Positions 44,651-54,558 are shown, counted from the stretch's first letter. The stretch is DNA of 64,000 nt from Microbulbifer flavimaris (GCF_001641755.2 NZ_LRFG02000002.1:922693-986692); one strand, 5' to 3'. Notes: generated by a model not told the origin, from the sequence alone. Numbers and translations: made by a program.

Positions 44651-44799
44651 GCAAAAAGTAGGAGGCGCAACGCTCCATAGACTTTTCAGTCAGGGATTGC
44701 TTTTGCTTCCTTGTCCGCGCAGTGGCAGCCTAGTCACCTGTCCGACCAAATGTTGAGGTCTGGTCAGAATAACAATAGCCACACTTCAGGGAGAGTACA

Positions 44800-45480
44800 G
44801 TGATCAGGTTCGCAGCCCGCAGGCTGGCCATGGCCGGCTTGCTTTTCGTCTCGACCACTTCCGCCCAGGCACAGGGCTTCCTCGGTATGGGCGACGATAC
44901 GCCAACGCCGAGCGTTTCTTTGCAGTCACCCTCCATCAATCTCAATATCCCAATGCCGGTGAACAGTGCCAACCTGACGCTACTCCTGGCCCAGGCCGGT
45001 GACGGCGGCAGCCTGACAGCGCTCAAGGAGGCCAAGCTGCGGCGCTATCGCCAACACCTGCAGGTGGCGCTGGGTAGCGAGTTGCGGCAATTCTTCCTCG
45101 ACGAGGAGGTGCCGCTGGTAGAGGGGCGCGGGCAGCTTTCCCTGGGAACGGATTTCAGGCTTACGGTCGTCAAGCAACTGGGGGATATGCGCAGCGAGGG
45201 TGGGGTCGACCTGGAGCAGGGCAACATGGAAATGTCGGGGACCTTTACCTATCGTCTCATCGATGCAGGAGGGCGCACGCTGCAGGAGGAATCCCTGGAT
45301 ATCGATCGCCTAAGACTACGGGAAAAGTATCTGGTCCGGGTACAGCGCGGCGGCAATCAGGTGGAGGACACCACCGACCAGGCGATCCTGAACCTGCTCT
45401 CGACCCTCTCCGGCAAAGTGCTGGCGCGAATCGACGGCGATCTCGAGGCCGATGAACTGCGGGACCTGGTTCGAGACTGA
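44800..45480 (+). CDS. secreted protein of unknown family, paralogue B
   Basis: This 226-residue protein is the paralogue of the gene at 43896 and is likewise unrecognised. The signal peptide ends near TTSAQAQ. Shared segments include TPSVSLQSPSINLNIPMPV, NLTLLLAQAGDGG, a helix with DEEVPLVEGRGQLSLGTDF, RTLQEESLDIDRLRLREKYLVRV and a C-terminal LEADELRDLVRD. It starts at GTG 44800 behind AGGGAG, with 196 bp between the two genes, so each may have its own promoter. An intrinsic terminator follows. Probably periplasmic; possibly the two form a heteromer (inference). Confidence 0.75.
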   Translation: MIRFAARRLAMAGLLFVSTTSAQAQGFLGMGDDTPTPSVSLQSPSINLNIPMPVNSANLTLLLAQAGDGGSLTALKEAKLRRYRQHLQVALGSELRQFFLDEEVPLVEGRGQLSLGTDFRLTVVKQLGDMRSEGGVDLEQGNMEMSGTFTYRLIDAGGRTLQEESLDIDRLRLREKYLVRVQRGGNQVEDTTDQAILNLLSTLSGKVLARIDGDLEADELRDLVRD

Positions 45481-45510
45481 GCGACACCACTTCTGATTAA
45501 GGCAGAAACG

Positions 45511-45541
45511 AAAAAGGGTCGCTGTTGCGACCCTTGTTGTT
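45511..45541. terminator. terminator between paralogue B and gltP
   Basis: A 9-bp perfect stem AAGGGTCGC / GCGACCCTT with a 4-nt loop has A residues before it and a GT-rich stretch after it. It serves the plus-strand paralogue and possibly the convergent gltP-like gene. Confidence 0.7.
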
Positions 45542-45591
45542 GATACCCCTTCACCGGGGATTCTTCACCGGGGACTCAGGCATCAGCCCCC

Positions 45592-46902
45592 TCAGCCGGG
45601 GGACTGCTCCACACGGCGGCCGTTGGCGGCGCTGTCATAGTTGCGATCGTAGAAGACCTCCTCGGAAAAGGCGCCCTCACTCTTCGCCACGATGGTGCTC
45701 ACCACCGAGTCGCCGGTGATATTCACTGCAGTGCGCACCATATCCAGCAAACGGTCAACGCCCATCACGATGGCAATGCCTTCCAGCGGTAGCCCCACCT
45801 GCTGCAATACCATGGCCAGCATAATCAGGCCGACGCCGGGCACGCCGGCAGTGCCGATAGAGGCCAGGGTGGCGGTAAGCACCACGGTCAGGTACCCGGC
45901 CAGCCCGATATCGATCCCGTACAATTGCGCGATAAAGGCTGTGGCCACGCCCTGCATGATGGCGGTGCCGTCCATATTGATGGTGGCACCCAGCGGTACC
46001 GTGAAGGCCGCCACTTTGTTATCCACCCCCAGGCGTTTCTCAACGGTGGACAGGGTGACGGGAATGGTGGCTGCAGAGGAGGCGGTACTGAATGCGAATA
46101 CCATGGCCGGGCGCATCTTCTTCAGCAGCTCCAGCGGGTTGAGGCCGGAAAGCAGCTTCAGCAGCAGGGAGTAGAATCCCAGTCCGTGCAGTGCCAGCGC
46201 CCCCAGTACCACCAGGAAGTATTTTCCCAGCTGGAAGATGGCGTCGACACCGAGCTGGGCAATCTTATTGGCCAACAGCGCGAAGACACCGTAGGGGGCA
46301 AACACCATCAGCACCCCGACCATACGCATGATCACATCATTGAGGTCATTGAAGAACGAGGCCATCCGCCGGCCCGGTTCGCCGCAGCGGGAAATGGCGT
46401 AGCCCATCAGCAGAGCGAATACGATGATCTGCAACATGTTGCCCTTGGCCATGGCATCCACCGGGTTGGTGGGGAAGATATCCACCAGCACCTCGGACAG
46501 CGGCGGCGACGGCTTGGGCTCGAAAGTGGCATCCGCCTGCAGCCCCTCCATGCCGGCACCGGGCTGGAATACGAAGGCCAGGAACAGCGCCAGGGTGATC
46601 GCCGCAGCAGTCGTGAGCATGTACAGGGCCAGCGTCTTGCCCGCCAGCACCCCGACCCGGCTGCCCTCGGACAGGGCGCAGGCGCCGCAGATCAGAGAAA
46701 CCAGCACCAGCGGCACCACCATCAGTTTCAGCGAGGCGATAAAGATCCGGCCGACGATATCGAACAGGCCCCCGGTCAGATAATTATTGATAAAGCTGGT
46801 AAAGCCACTGCCGAGTATCTGGGTCGAGTCGAGAAAGTTGAACAGTACTCCGACGACAATGCCCAGCAGCATCGCCAGCACAATCTTGGTGGTCAGGCCC
46901 AT
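45592..46902 (-). CDS. dicarboxylate/amino acid:cation symporter (GltP/DctA family)
   Basis: This 436-residue inner-membrane transporter belongs to the DAACS family. It carries the serine-rich re-entrant loop STASSAATIPVTL and the TM7 motif GATINMDGTA, and LASIGTAGVPGVGLIM near the second re-entrant loop. The family imports glutamate, aspartate or C4-dicarboxylates with sodium or protons; the exact substrate is not clear. GGAGAAA precedes the ATG at 46902. It is divergent from ubiC, with a 156-bp gap. Confidence 0.9.
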   Translation of the reverse strand: MGLTTKIVLAMLLGIVVGVLFNFLDSTQILGSGFTSFINNYLTGGLFDIVGRIFIASLKLMVVPLVLVSLICGACALSEGSRVGVLAGKTLALYMLTTAAAITLALFLAFVFQPGAGMEGLQADATFEPKPSPPLSEVLVDIFPTNPVDAMAKGNMLQIIVFALLMGYAISRCGEPGRRMASFFNDLNDVIMRMVGVLMVFAPYGVFALLANKIAQLGVDAIFQLGKYFLVVLGALALHGLGFYSLLLKLLSGLNPLELLKKMRPAMVFAFSTASSAATIPVTLSTVEKRLGVDNKVAAFTVPLGATINMDGTAIMQGVATAFIAQLYGIDIGLAGYLTVVLTATLASIGTAGVPGVGLIMLAMVLQQVGLPLEGIAIVMGVDRLLDMVRTAVNITGDSVVSTIVAKSEGAFSEEVFYDRNYDSAANGRRVEQSPG

Positions 46903-47058
46903 AGGAATTATTTCTCCGGAAGCTTCCGTTATTCTCTTTTGGTAGTGCGCATCATAGAGGAGCCGCCGCCGCCGAGTACAGCCGGGAGCGCCTGACCTCG
47001 CCGCCGCCAGCCGTTACAATGGCGGCTTTGGCCTTTTGATCCTGCTGCGGGGTTCGCG

Positions 47059-47664
47059 TTGTATCACTCTCCATTTCTACCGGCTGCGGACTGGCAAGCC
47101 CAGCCTCTGGAATCCCTGCATGAGTCGCCGCCGGCGGAGCTGCTGCCCTGGCTGCTGCACCCGGGCTCCCTGACGGCGGCACTGAAGCACCTCAGCGGCG
47201 GCGACTTCGCCGTGCGGGTTCTGGACCAGAGCTGGCAGCAACCCACCCTGGAGGAGCGCCGTACCCTGGGACTGCGGGATCGCCAGCGGGCGCTGATCCG
47301 CGAAGTACTGCTGTTTGGACGCGGCCGACCCTGGGTCTATGCCCGCAGTGTGCTGCCAATCCGCAGCCTGCAGGGCAAGTCCCGCTACCTGCGCAGCCTG
47401 GACAGCCGGCCGCTGGGAGAATTGCTGTTCAGCGAGGCGGGCATTCGCCGCGGCCCCATTACCCTGAACCGACTCGAACGCAATCCCCGCAGCGAGCTGG
47501 CGCTACTGGAGGGCGAGTGCGGCAGCGCCTGGGGCCGCCGCTCCACTTTCTGGCTGCGCGACAAGCCATTGCTGGTGGCAGAGACCTTCCTGTCCGCGTT
47601 TGCGGATGAGAACACCGCACTGCCGCGCCCGCAGGAACTGATAACCAGGGAGAAAACCACGTGA
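47059..47664 (+). CDS. ubiC: chorismate lyase UbiC
   Basis: UbiC converts chorismate to 4-hydroxybenzoate and pyruvate, the first committed step of ubiquinone synthesis. The 201-residue protein has W(L)[30 protein letters not shown] (about 81-100) and the terminal WGRRSTFWL block with conserved Arg residues. It begins at TTG 47059 after a modest ribosome site. It overlaps ubiA by four bases. Confidence 0.92.
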   Translation: MYHSPFLPAADWQAQPLESLHESPPAELLPWLLHPGSLTAALKHLSGGDFAVRVLDQSWQQPTLEERRTLGLRDRQRALIREVLLFGRGRPWVYARSVLPIRSLQGKSRYLRSLDSRPLGELLFSEAGIRRGPITLNRLERNPRSELALLEGECGSAWGRRSTFWLRDKPLLVAETFLSAFADENTALPRPQELITREKTT

Positions 47665-48542
47665 TCAGCCAAGCCCTTTCCCGCCGCTGGCCCGCCGCGC
47701 TGCCCTACTGGCAACTGGCCCGCCTCGACCGACCCATCGGTTCCCTGCTGCTGCTGTGGCCCACCTGGTGGGCGCTGTGGCTGGCAGCCGGTGGCTGGCC
47801 GGGCCTGCACCTGTTTGCAGTTTTTACCCTCGGAGTACTACTGATGCGCGCGGCCGGCTGCGCCATCAACGATTACGCCGACCGTCACATCGACGGCCAT
47901 GTGAAACGCACCGCTGCGCGACCGCTCGCCACCGGTCGGGCGACCCCCCGTGGGGCACTGCTGCTGTTTACCGGCCTCTGCCTACTGGCTTTCCTGCTGG
48001 TGCTCACCACCAACCGGCTCACCGTACTGCTGTCCCTGCCGGCGGTGGCACTGGCCTTCTGCTACCCCTTCGCCAAGCGCTACACCCACTTGCCTCAGGT
48101 GGTGTTGGGCGCTGCGTTCAGTATGGGCATCCCCATGGCGTTTGCCGCGGCTACCGGCGAAGTGCCCGCGGTGGCCTGGCTGCTGTACACCGCCAACCTG
48201 CTGTGGACGGTGGCTTACGACACCTTCTACGCCATGGTGGACCGGGATGACGATTTGAAAATCGGCGTCAAATCCACCGCAGTACTGTTCGGCGAGATGG
48301 ATCGGACGATGACGGCGGCGCTGCAGCTAATGGTGCTGTTCGCGCTGATGCTGGCCGGCCAGCGCTTCGAACTCGGGACTATCTACTACCTGGGCCTGGC
48401 AGTTGCCGCCTGCCTGTTTGGCTACCAGCAGTGGCTGATCCGCAATCGCGAGCGTGATGCCTGTTTCCGCGCCTTCCTGAATAACAACTGGGTCGGTGCG
48501 GCGGTTTTTGCCGGCATCGCGCTGCACTACCTGTCCGTGTAG
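47661..48542 (+). CDS. ubiA: 4-hydroxybenzoate polyprenyltransferase UbiA
   Basis: UbiA attaches the polyprenyl chain to 4-hydroxybenzoate in the inner membrane. The 293-residue protein has the two Asp-rich motifs: [20 protein letters not shown] (about 71-90) and [21 protein letters not shown] (about 190-210), and the [18 protein letters not shown] start. The start codon is GTG inside the ubiC stop. Upstream of phoB as in Pseudomonas. Confidence 0.96.
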   Translation: MISQALSRRWPAALPYWQLARLDRPIGSLLLLWPTWWALWLAAGGWPGLHLFAVFTLGVLLMRAAGCAINDYADRHIDGHVKRTAARPLATGRATPRGALLLFTGLCLLAFLLVLTTNRLTVLLSLPAVALAFCYPFAKRYTHLPQVVLGAAFSMGIPMAFAAATGEVPAVAWLLYTANLLWTVAYDTFYAMVDRDDDLKIGVKSTAVLFGEMDRTMTAALQLMVLFALMLAGQRFELGTIYYLGLAVAACLFGYQQWLIRNRERDACFRAFLNNNWVGAAVFAGIALHYLSV

Positions 48543-48576
48543 CCGCAACACAGTAATGACCGATAGGTCAGCAATG

Positions 48577-48585
48577 TGTGGATAA
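48577..48585 (-). promoter_or_regulatory. DnaA box upstream of phoB
   Basis: TGTGGATAA, the exact complement of the DnaA 9-mer, lies 9 bases before the Pho box and 74 bp before the phoB start. Whether it is used is unknown. Confidence 0.4.
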
Positions 48586-48593
48586 GTTGGCGC

Positions 48594-48611
48594 CGGTCAT
48601 ATATTTGTAAT
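48594..48611 (+). promoter_or_regulatory. Pho box upstream of phoB
   Basis: CGGTCATATATTTGTAAT matches 15 of 18 positions of the Pho box consensus CTGTCATAWAWCTGTCAY. It lies 48 bp upstream of phoB, so PhoB should activate its own operon when phosphate is short. Confidence 0.75.
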
Positions 48612-48658
48612 GGAAATGCCGTTAAATAGCCGCAACCGAAAAAGGGCATGGCAGGCAG

Positions 48659-49363
48659 ATGCAGAGCAAAACTATCCTGATCGTCGACGATGAATCCGCA
48701 GTGCGGGACATGCTGCGGGTAGCGCTGGAAATGGCCGATTACCGTTGCCTTGAGGCGGAGAATGCCCAGGAGGCGCACGCCCTGATCATCGACGAGAAAC
48801 CCGACCTGATCCTGTTGGACTGGATGCTGCCCGACGTATCCGGGGTGGAACTGGCCCGGCGCCTGAAGCGCGATGAACTCACCTCGGCCCTGCCGATCAT
48901 CATGCTCACCGCCAAAGGTGAAGAGGACCACAAGATCAAGGGTCTGGAAACCGGTGCCGATGACTACATCACCAAGCCCTTCTCCCCGCGGGAACTGGTG
49001 GCCCGCCTCAAAGCAGTGCTGCGCCGCGCCGGCCCGTCCACGCCGGAAGAGCCCCTCACCGCCGGCCAGCTGGTGCTGGACCCGATCAGCCACCGCGTCA
49101 CCATCAACGGTAAGTCCGTGGATATGGGCCCGACAGAATTCCGCCTGCTGACTTTTTTCCTTTCCCATCAGGAGCGTGCCTATAGCCGCTCCCAACTGCT
49201 CGACCATGTCTGGGGTGGCAACGTGTATGTGGAAGAGCGCACTGTGGATGTGCACATCCGCCGGCTGCGCAAAGCACTGGCCGTAGGCGGCCACGACCGC
49301 TACATCCAGACAGTGCGCGGGACCGGCTACCGCTTCTCCGTGCAAACCGCGGAAAAAGTGTGA
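48659..49363 (+). CDS. phoB: phosphate regulon response regulator PhoB
   Basis: PhoB is the DNA-binding response regulator for phosphate starvation. The 234-residue protein has a receiver domain with phosphoacceptor Asp54 (LLDWMLPD), acidic pocket DDE at 10-12, and conserved Lys in TKPFSP; the C-terminal winged helix includes ERTVDVHIRRLRKAL. A Pho box is upstream and phoR lies 119 bp downstream. Autoregulation is likely. Confidence 0.97.
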   Translation: MQSKTILIVDDESAVRDMLRVALEMADYRCLEAENAQEAHALIIDEKPDLILLDWMLPDVSGVELARRLKRDELTSALPIIMLTAKGEEDHKIKGLETGADDYITKPFSPRELVARLKAVLRRAGPSTPEEPLTAGQLVLDPISHRVTINGKSVDMGPTEFRLLTFFLSHQERAYSRSQLLDHVWGGNVYVEERTVDVHIRRLRKALAVGGHDRYIQTVRGTGYRFSVQTAEKV

Positions 49364-49482
49364 CAAACTTGCCCGGACTGATTTGAACCACTGTCCGGCG
49401 CGCTTCTGCTGTAGCGTGAATGAAAATTCGGTACGGCAGATACTTAATGCCGCCCGCCTGCACACGGAGACCGCAAGGCACC

Positions 49483-50778
49483 ATGCTGGAACGCAGTATC
49501 GGCGAATTCTCCCGTTTCCTCGTTATCGCCCTCGGCTTCACCGTCTTCGGTTTTGCCACAGGCCTGTGGCTGCTCGGCCTGGCGCTGGCACTGGCCATTT
49601 ACCTGCTCTGGATACTGCTGCAGCAGACCCGGTTTGACCGCTGGCTCAGCAATGGCCGGCAGGGGCCGGCACCCACTAGCTTCGGCATCTGGGGCGAGAT
49701 CAGCGATGACTTTTATCGCATGCAGCGCCGCCACCGACGGGAAAAGCAGAAACTCCACGCCATGCTCCGCCGGGTGCAGGACAGCACCAGTGCCCTGCGC
49801 GAGGGCATTGTTGCGCTCGAGGACGACGGCAACCTGGCCTGGTGGAATCCCGCCGCAGGAGATCTCCTCAAGCTGCGTGCCGACGACGCGGGGCAACCGC
49901 TGATCAATTTCATGCGCGATCCCACGTTTGTGCGTTACGTGCATGATGCCAATATGCAGGGCCCGCTGACATTGCCAGCGCCGGGTAACGATGCCCGTAC
50001 CCTGCAGCTGGAAATCACCCGCTACGGCAGGGACGAGGCGCTGGTGATCGTGCGGGACGTCACCCGGCTGCATAACCTCGAGCAGATGCGGCGGGATTTC
50101 GTCGCCAACGTGTCCCACGAATTGCGCACACCGCTGACCGTGATTGCCGGCTACCTGGAAACCCTGGAGGGCAGCGGTCAGGCCCCCAAACCCTGGCAGC
50201 GACCACTGGCGCAGATGCGCGAGCAAACCACCCGCATGACCTCACTGGTCAACGACCTTCTGTTGCTGGCGCGGCTGGAAACGTCCGAGCGCGATACGGG
50301 CCGGGAGCAGGTGCCCGTGTGCGAGCTGGTAGAGAGGGTGGCGCGTGAGGCACGCAGCTTGAGCGCCGACCGCCACAATATCGTGGTGGATTGTCCGCAG
50401 GACGCTGTGCTGACAGGGGATGCCGGCGAGCTGCACAGTGCTTTCGCCAACCTGGCACTCAATGCGGTCAAGTACAGCCCCGACGGGGGCGATATCCAGC
50501 TGCGCTGGTCGATGGACGAGCGGGGAGGGCACTTCTCGGTGCGCGATAGCGGCATCGGCATCGACCCCATCCATATTCCCCGCCTCACCGAGCGCTTCTA
50601 CCGGGTCGACGCCGGGCGCTCCCGGGAGAGTGGCGGCACCGGCCTTGGGCTCGCCATCGTCAAGCATGTGCTGCTGCGCCACAGCGGCGAATTGAGTGTG
50701 GAAAGCAGGCCGGGCCGGGGCAGTACCTTTGCGTTGCACTTCCCGCCGCACAAGCTCACCTCCACGGCAGAGACCTGA
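49483..50778 (+). CDS. phoR: phosphate regulon sensor histidine kinase PhoR
   Basis: PhoR phosphorylates PhoB when the Pst/PhoU system reports low phosphate. From ATG 49483 it has 431 residues: two N-terminal helices (about 10-55) without a large periplasmic domain, a charged linker, a PAS domain (about 95-190), the H box with His212 (FVANVSHELRTPLT), and ATP-binding N, G1 (DSGIGI) and G2 (GTGLGLAIVKH) boxes. I chose this ATG because it places the first helix like relatives; in-frame ATGs at 49420 and 49447 lie upstream. AAGG precedes it. Confidence 0.94.
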   Translation: MLERSIGEFSRFLVIALGFTVFGFATGLWLLGLALALAIYLLWILLQQTRFDRWLSNGRQGPAPTSFGIWGEISDDFYRMQRRHRREKQKLHAMLRRVQDSTSALREGIVALEDDGNLAWWNPAAGDLLKLRADDAGQPLINFMRDPTFVRYVHDANMQGPLTLPAPGNDARTLQLEITRYGRDEALVIVRDVTRLHNLEQMRRDFVANVSHELRTPLTVIAGYLETLEGSGQAPKPWQRPLAQMREQTTRMTSLVNDLLLLARLETSERDTGREQVPVCELVERVAREARSLSADRHNIVVDCPQDAVLTGDAGELHSAFANLALNAVKYSPDGGDIQLRWSMDERGGHFSVRDSGIGIDPIHIPRLTERFYRVDAGRSRESGGTGLGLAIVKHVLLRHSGELSVESRPGRGSTFALHFPPHKLTSTAET

Positions 50779-50831
50779 CCCCCAGCCCTGGCGAAGAGCG
50801 GGCGCACAGGGTCATGGGCCTGTTCGGGCCG

Positions 50832-51191
50832 CTACTCCAGCTCTTTCACCGGCACTTCTTCACCCCCGCTGGTATATGTGGGGGTTTCACCCTCGCTGAT
50901 GGCGTTGCACTGGCGCCGCAACACGACATGGTGCAGGCGCATGTCGCCGTCGCGCAGCAACAGGTGCTCGCGCCCGTCGTCATCCACCGGCAGAACCTCA
51001 TTGCTCACCAGGGCATCGCGCAGGGTGCGCAGGCGTTTAACATCGCGGTAGCGATTGAGGTCGTTGGACAAGCGCAGCTTCATGCGCTCGCACTCGTGCA
51101 GTGCTGCGGCTTTTTCGCGGTATTTACCAAAGAAAAATACCGCCGCAATGGCGAAGGCTACGCTCACTCCAATCTCTAACCACTCGGGCAT
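50832..51191 (-). CDS. small membrane-anchored protein of unknown function
   Basis: The 119-residue protein has one N-terminal membrane helix (about 5-22, IGVSVAFAIAAVFFFG) and a charged, partly coiled-coil cytoplasmic part with RLRTLRDALVSNE and DDGREHLLLRDGDMRLHHVVL. I do not recognise a family. It is the last gene of the minus-strand series starting with the gene at 53139, 15 bp after DUF938. Convergent with phoR. Confidence 0.6.
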   Translation of the reverse strand: MPEWLEIGVSVAFAIAAVFFFGKYREKAAALHECERMKLRLSNDLNRYRDVKRLRTLRDALVSNEVLPVDDDGREHLLLRDGDMRLHHVVLRRQCNAISEGETPTYTSGGEEVPVKELE

Positions 51192-51206
51192 CTGAGTTCC
51201 CCTCCG

Positions 51207-51836
51207 TTACTCTTCAGTGTCTTGTTGCATTTGTATCGTGGACCGCCGCCAGACGACCAACCGGTTGTTTGCCGGCATGGCGATGGTTTCGCTGCGGACC
51301 ATGCCCACAGCGAGCGCCAGCGCATCGAGCCAGTCGAGATCGCGAATACCGCTGGCGGGATCCCGCTGGCGCAGCCAGGCATCAAATTCCCGGTTGCTCT
51401 CCGCCCCGAAGTCATCCCCATCGCGAAATGGCCCATAGGCAATCAGCCGGCCACCGGGCGCGAGCACATCCGGCAGGGCGCGAAACAGGGACTCCACCGC
51501 AGTCTCTGACAGGATGTGCAGGGTGTTGGCGGTAAATACGGTATCGACCGTCAGCGCTGGCCACTCAGCCTCTACATCCAGCGCCACCGGCGGCGGCAGG
51601 TTGGCGGACGGGCAGGCTTCCAGCCAGCGACGAATACCCGTCAGCTTCCCCGCCAGGTCCGAGGCCTGCCAGTCTAGATGGGGAAACTCGGGAGCAAAAT
51701 AAACGGCGTGCTGGCCGGTGCCGCTGCCGATTTCCAGCAGCTGGCGGCTTTCCGCCAGCAGCCGGCGCAGCGCGGCCAGGATAGGATCGCGGTTGCGCGC
51801 GCAGGCCGGTGCATCGGGCAGGCCGGCGTCGCTCAC
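51207..51836 (-). CDS. DUF938 family SAM-dependent methyltransferase-like protein
   Basis: The 209-residue protein has the class I methyltransferase fold: [15 protein letters not shown], the SAM loop [15 protein letters not shown] (about 34-48), [10 protein letters not shown], and the DUF938 stretch [33 protein letters not shown]. The substrate is unknown. The start is GTG overlapping the yaaA stop by four bases (GTGA), so the two are coupled. Confidence 0.88.
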   Translation of the reverse strand: MSDAGLPDAPACARNRDPILAALRRLLAESRQLLEIGSGTGQHAVYFAPEFPHLDWQASDLAGKLTGIRRWLEACPSANLPPPVALDVEAEWPALTVDTVFTANTLHILSETAVESLFRALPDVLAPGGRLIAYGPFRDGDDFGAESNREFDAWLRQRDPASGIRDLDWLDALALAVGMVRSETIAMPANNRLVVWRRSTIQMQQDTEE

Positions 51837-52609
51837 TGTGCCTCGTCGCGGGTGAAGACCCAGTCGTTGCCCTCGGACAGAGAGGCATTGAAGGCGTAGC
51901 CACCGCTGTCGAAGCCCTTCAGCTCCTCGGCTTTTTTCACCCGATTGTCGATGGCCCAGCGGCTCATCATGCCGCGGGCTTTCTTGGCAAAGAAGCTGAT
52001 CATCTTGTACTGGCCGTTTTTCAGGTCCCTGAAATGCGGGGTAATGATATCGGCTTCCAGTGATTTCGGTTTCACCGCCTTGAAGTATTCATTGGAAGCC
52101 AGGTTCACCAGCTCGCGGCTCTTCAGGCTTTTCAGTTGCGCGTTGAGGGCCTCGGTAAGGGTCTCACCCCAGAATTCGTACAGATTCTTGCCGCGGGCAT
52201 TCGCAAATTTGGTGCCCATCTCCAGCCGGTAGGGCTGCATCAGGTCCAGGGGCCGCAACAATCCGTAAAGGCCAGAGAGCATGCGCAGGTGCTTCTGGGC
52301 ATAGGCGAAATCCCGCTTGCCCATGGTCTCGGCTGCCAGCCCGGTATAGACATCGCCCTTGAAGGCCAGCAGTGCCGGGCGGGCATTTTTCCCGGTGAAC
52401 GGGCGCTTCCAGTCCTGGAAGCGGTCATAGTTCAGCACACCCAGTTTGTCGGAAATTTTCATCAGGCTGGATATATCCTGGGGGCTCAGAGCCCGCAGTT
52501 CTTCGATCAATTCGGCAGAGTCATCGAGAAAATCCGGCTGCGTGGTTTCCAGGTCCGGAATATCGCTCTCGTAATCGAGGGTCTTGGCCGGGGAGATCAC
52601 TATCAACAT
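51833..52609 (-). CDS. yaaA: peroxide stress protein YaaA
   Basis: YaaA (DUF328) lowers free iron and DNA damage under peroxide stress in E. coli and binds DNA in some reports. The 258-residue protein has the exact E. coli length and starts [15 protein letters not shown], with [37 protein letters not shown], and [10 protein letters not shown] typical of the family. I chose the ATG at 52609, the canonical start. It overlaps the DUF938 gene. OxyR, encoded at 40.7 kb, controls yaaA in E. coli. Confidence 0.93.
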   Translation of the reverse strand: MLIVISPAKTLDYESDIPDLETTQPDFLDDSAELIEELRALSPQDISSLMKISDKLGVLNYDRFQDWKRPFTGKNARPALLAFKGDVYTGLAAETMGKRDFAYAQKHLRMLSGLYGLLRPLDLMQPYRLEMGTKFANARGKNLYEFWGETLTEALNAQLKSLKSRELVNLASNEYFKAVKPKSLEADIITPHFRDLKNGQYKMISFFAKKARGMMSRWAIDNRVKKAEELKGFDSGGYAFNASLSEGNDWVFTRDEAQ

Positions 52610-52659
52610 AGGGTTCGACTGTCCTGTACGAGTGGGGTGTGGGTAATTACGGCTCCGGC

Positions 52660-53139
52660 TTACTCCGGCTTGAGGATGTCCTGCCACCAGTTCAGCGGTG
52701 TCTGGCCATCGTTGGGGTCGTAGACATTGCCGTAGTACCAGACACTGTTGGCGCCGTCGCAGGCACTGTTGAGAATCTGTTCGATCTTGTCGAAGCCGCA
52801 GCTCACATGGATGCTGTAAACCAGCAGGCGCGGCGTCTCCATGTCCAGCTCGCCGCCGAGCTTCTCCAGCTGCGGTGTCAGCTGGTCAGAGAGGGCGGTG
52901 CTGTTGCCGCGGCAGAATACGCGGATCGCCAGGTTACCCGAGCGTTTCACCAGCTCGAACTGCTGGTCTTCCTTGTTCACCTTGATGGTATCGCCACTGG
53001 CGATGCCCTTGATAAACGCGGGCGAGCGCACCAGCTGGCAGCTGTTGTCCTCGTTGACGCGCACCTGCAGCCGCTCCACCACCGGCTCGCCGTCCGGATT
53101 GGTACCGGCGAACAATTCAATTATCTGCAGTGCCGTCAT
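52660..53139 (-). CDS. unknown protein, possibly DUF4265-like
   Basis: This 159-residue cytoplasmic protein ([24 protein letters not shown]...) resembles DUF4265-type proteins with its [16 protein letters not shown] motif, but I am not certain of the family. It lacks signal or membrane segments. GAGAGG precedes the ATG at 53139. It heads a minus-strand operon with yaaA and DUF938 and is divergent from the M48 protease gene (65-bp gap). Function unknown. Confidence 0.6.
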   Translation of the reverse strand: MTALQIIELFAGTNPDGEPVVERLQVRVNEDNSCQLVRSPAFIKGIASGDTIKVNKEDQQFELVKRSGNLAIRVFCRGNSTALSDQLTPQLEKLGGELDMETPRLLVYSIHVSCGFDKIEQILNSACDGANSVWYYGNVYDPNDGQTPLNWWQDILKPE

Positions 53140-53204
53140 AACCTCTCTCCCGGGACTGTGTAAAATGAGTCGCATAAAACCGAGCATTATACAGGGAGGC
53201 AACC

Positions 53205-54476
53205 ATGATTCCGCGCCTGATCACCTGCTGTGCCCTCACAGCGTCCCTCCTGGCCGGCTGTGCCGTCAACCCGGTCACCGGAGAGCAACAGCTATCGTTG
53301 ATTTCCCAGGGCCAGGAGGTGGCGCTGGGGGAGCAGCAGTACCCCATCAACCAGCAGCAGCAGGGAGGCGAGTATGTGGTGGACCCGGCCCTGCAGGACT
53401 ATGTCAGTCGCGTGGGCCAGAAGCTCGCCAAAGTATCCGACCAGCCGCAGCTGCCCTATGAGTTCGTGGTGCTCAACAACTCGACGCCCAATGCCTGGGC
53501 GCTGCCCGGGGGCAAGATCGCGGTGAACCGCGGCCTGCTGACCCTGCTCGATGACGAGGCCGAACTGGCCGCCGTGCTCGGTCACGAGATCGTCCACGCA
53601 GCCGCGCGCCACTCCGCCTCCGCCATGTCCCAGCAGCAGGTACTGGGGGCCGGCCTCGCAGTCCTGGGTGCCACCACCCAGAATACCGCCTATGGCGACC
53701 TGGTGGCCCTCGGCGGGCAGCTGGGCGGCTCCGCCTACATCGCCCGTTACGGCCGCAGCAACGAGCTGGAGGCCGACAAGTACGGCATGAAGTATATGGC
53801 CGCCGCCGGCTACGATCCCGAGGGGGCCGTACGGCTGCAGCAGAAGTTCGTCCGGCTGAAGGAAGGGCGCCAGTCCGGCGCGCTGGAAGCACTCTTCGCC
53901 AGCCACCCGCCGTCCCAGGCGCGCGTGAACGCCAATATCGAGTACGCCAAGCAACTGCCGGACGGCACCAGCAACCGTGCCGCCTACCAGCGTGCCATCG
54001 CCCAACTCAAGCGGGATGCCGACGCCTATGATAATTACGACCAGGCCATGAAGGCAGCCGCCAACAAGCAGTACGACCAGGCGCTGGGCCTGGTGCGCCG
54101 TGCCCAGCAGCAACAGCCACGGGAAGCGGCCTTTTTCCAGCTGGAGGGCGACCTGCTGACCCAGAAAGAGCAGTACCAGGCTGCCTACAAGGCCTACGAC
54201 AGCGCCGTGCAGAAAAACCCGGGGCTCTTCTCCCACTGGCTGAAACGCGGGCTGGTTGCCGCCAAGCTGAACAATTACACCGATGCAGAGCGCGACCTGA
54301 CCCGGTCACTGCGCTATCTGGAAACGCCCCACGCCCACTATTACCTGGGCCAGGTGTATGAAAAGCAGGGTGAGGTAAGGAACGCCTACAGCCACTACCA
54401 AACCGCTTCCAAGGCGGGGGGTGAGATCGGATCAGCGGCACAGGCGCGCATGCAGGCACTTTCCAACAAGGGGTAG
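53205..54476 (+). CDS. M48 family metalloprotease lipoprotein with TPR region (BepA-like)
   Basis: The 423-residue protein is a lipoprotein (LLAGC, Cys19) with an M48 peptidase domain: HEIVH at 127-131, third zinc ligand Glu in NELEADKYG near 188, and PNAWALPGGKIAVNRGLL. From about 275 on it has TPR-like helical repeats. BepA (YfgC) in E. coli assists outer-membrane protein and LPS-transport assembly; here the role is probably similar (inference). The ATG follows a strong GGAGG site. Confidence 0.9.
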   Translation: MIPRLITCCALTASLLAGCAVNPVTGEQQLSLISQGQEVALGEQQYPINQQQQGGEYVVDPALQDYVSRVGQKLAKVSDQPQLPYEFVVLNNSTPNAWALPGGKIAVNRGLLTLLDDEAELAAVLGHEIVHAAARHSASAMSQQQVLGAGLAVLGATTQNTAYGDLVALGGQLGGSAYIARYGRSNELEADKYGMKYMAAAGYDPEGAVRLQQKFVRLKEGRQSGALEALFASHPPSQARVNANIEYAKQLPDGTSNRAAYQRAIAQLKRDADAYDNYDQAMKAAANKQYDQALGLVRRAQQQQPREAAFFQLEGDLLTQKEQYQAAYKAYDSAVQKNPGLFSHWLKRGLVAAKLNNYTDAERDLTRSLRYLETPHAHYYLGQVYEKQGEVRNAYSHYQTASKAGGEIGSAAQARMQALSNKG

Positions 54477-54481
54477 AAAAA

Positions 54482-54542
54482 TCTCGCTGTGTGAGCGAGA
54501 AAGCCGGAGTCTGAAACAAGGTCGCTCCAGGCGGCCTTTTTT
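54482..54542 (+). terminator. tandem hairpins ending the M48 gene
   Basis: A perfect 7-bp hairpin TCTCGCT / AGCGAGA (54482-54500) begins 6 bp past the stop, then a 6-bp stem with one wobble pair (GGTCGC / GCGGCC) ends in six T residues at 54537-54542. Confidence 0.6.
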
Positions 54543-54558
54543 CTCCCGGCAGTGGCGG

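Noticed and set aside
45549..45576. Two 14-bp direct repeats (CTTCACCGGGG) after the paralogue terminator
   Set aside because: Real but short and without neighbours suggesting function; likely a local slippage duplication.
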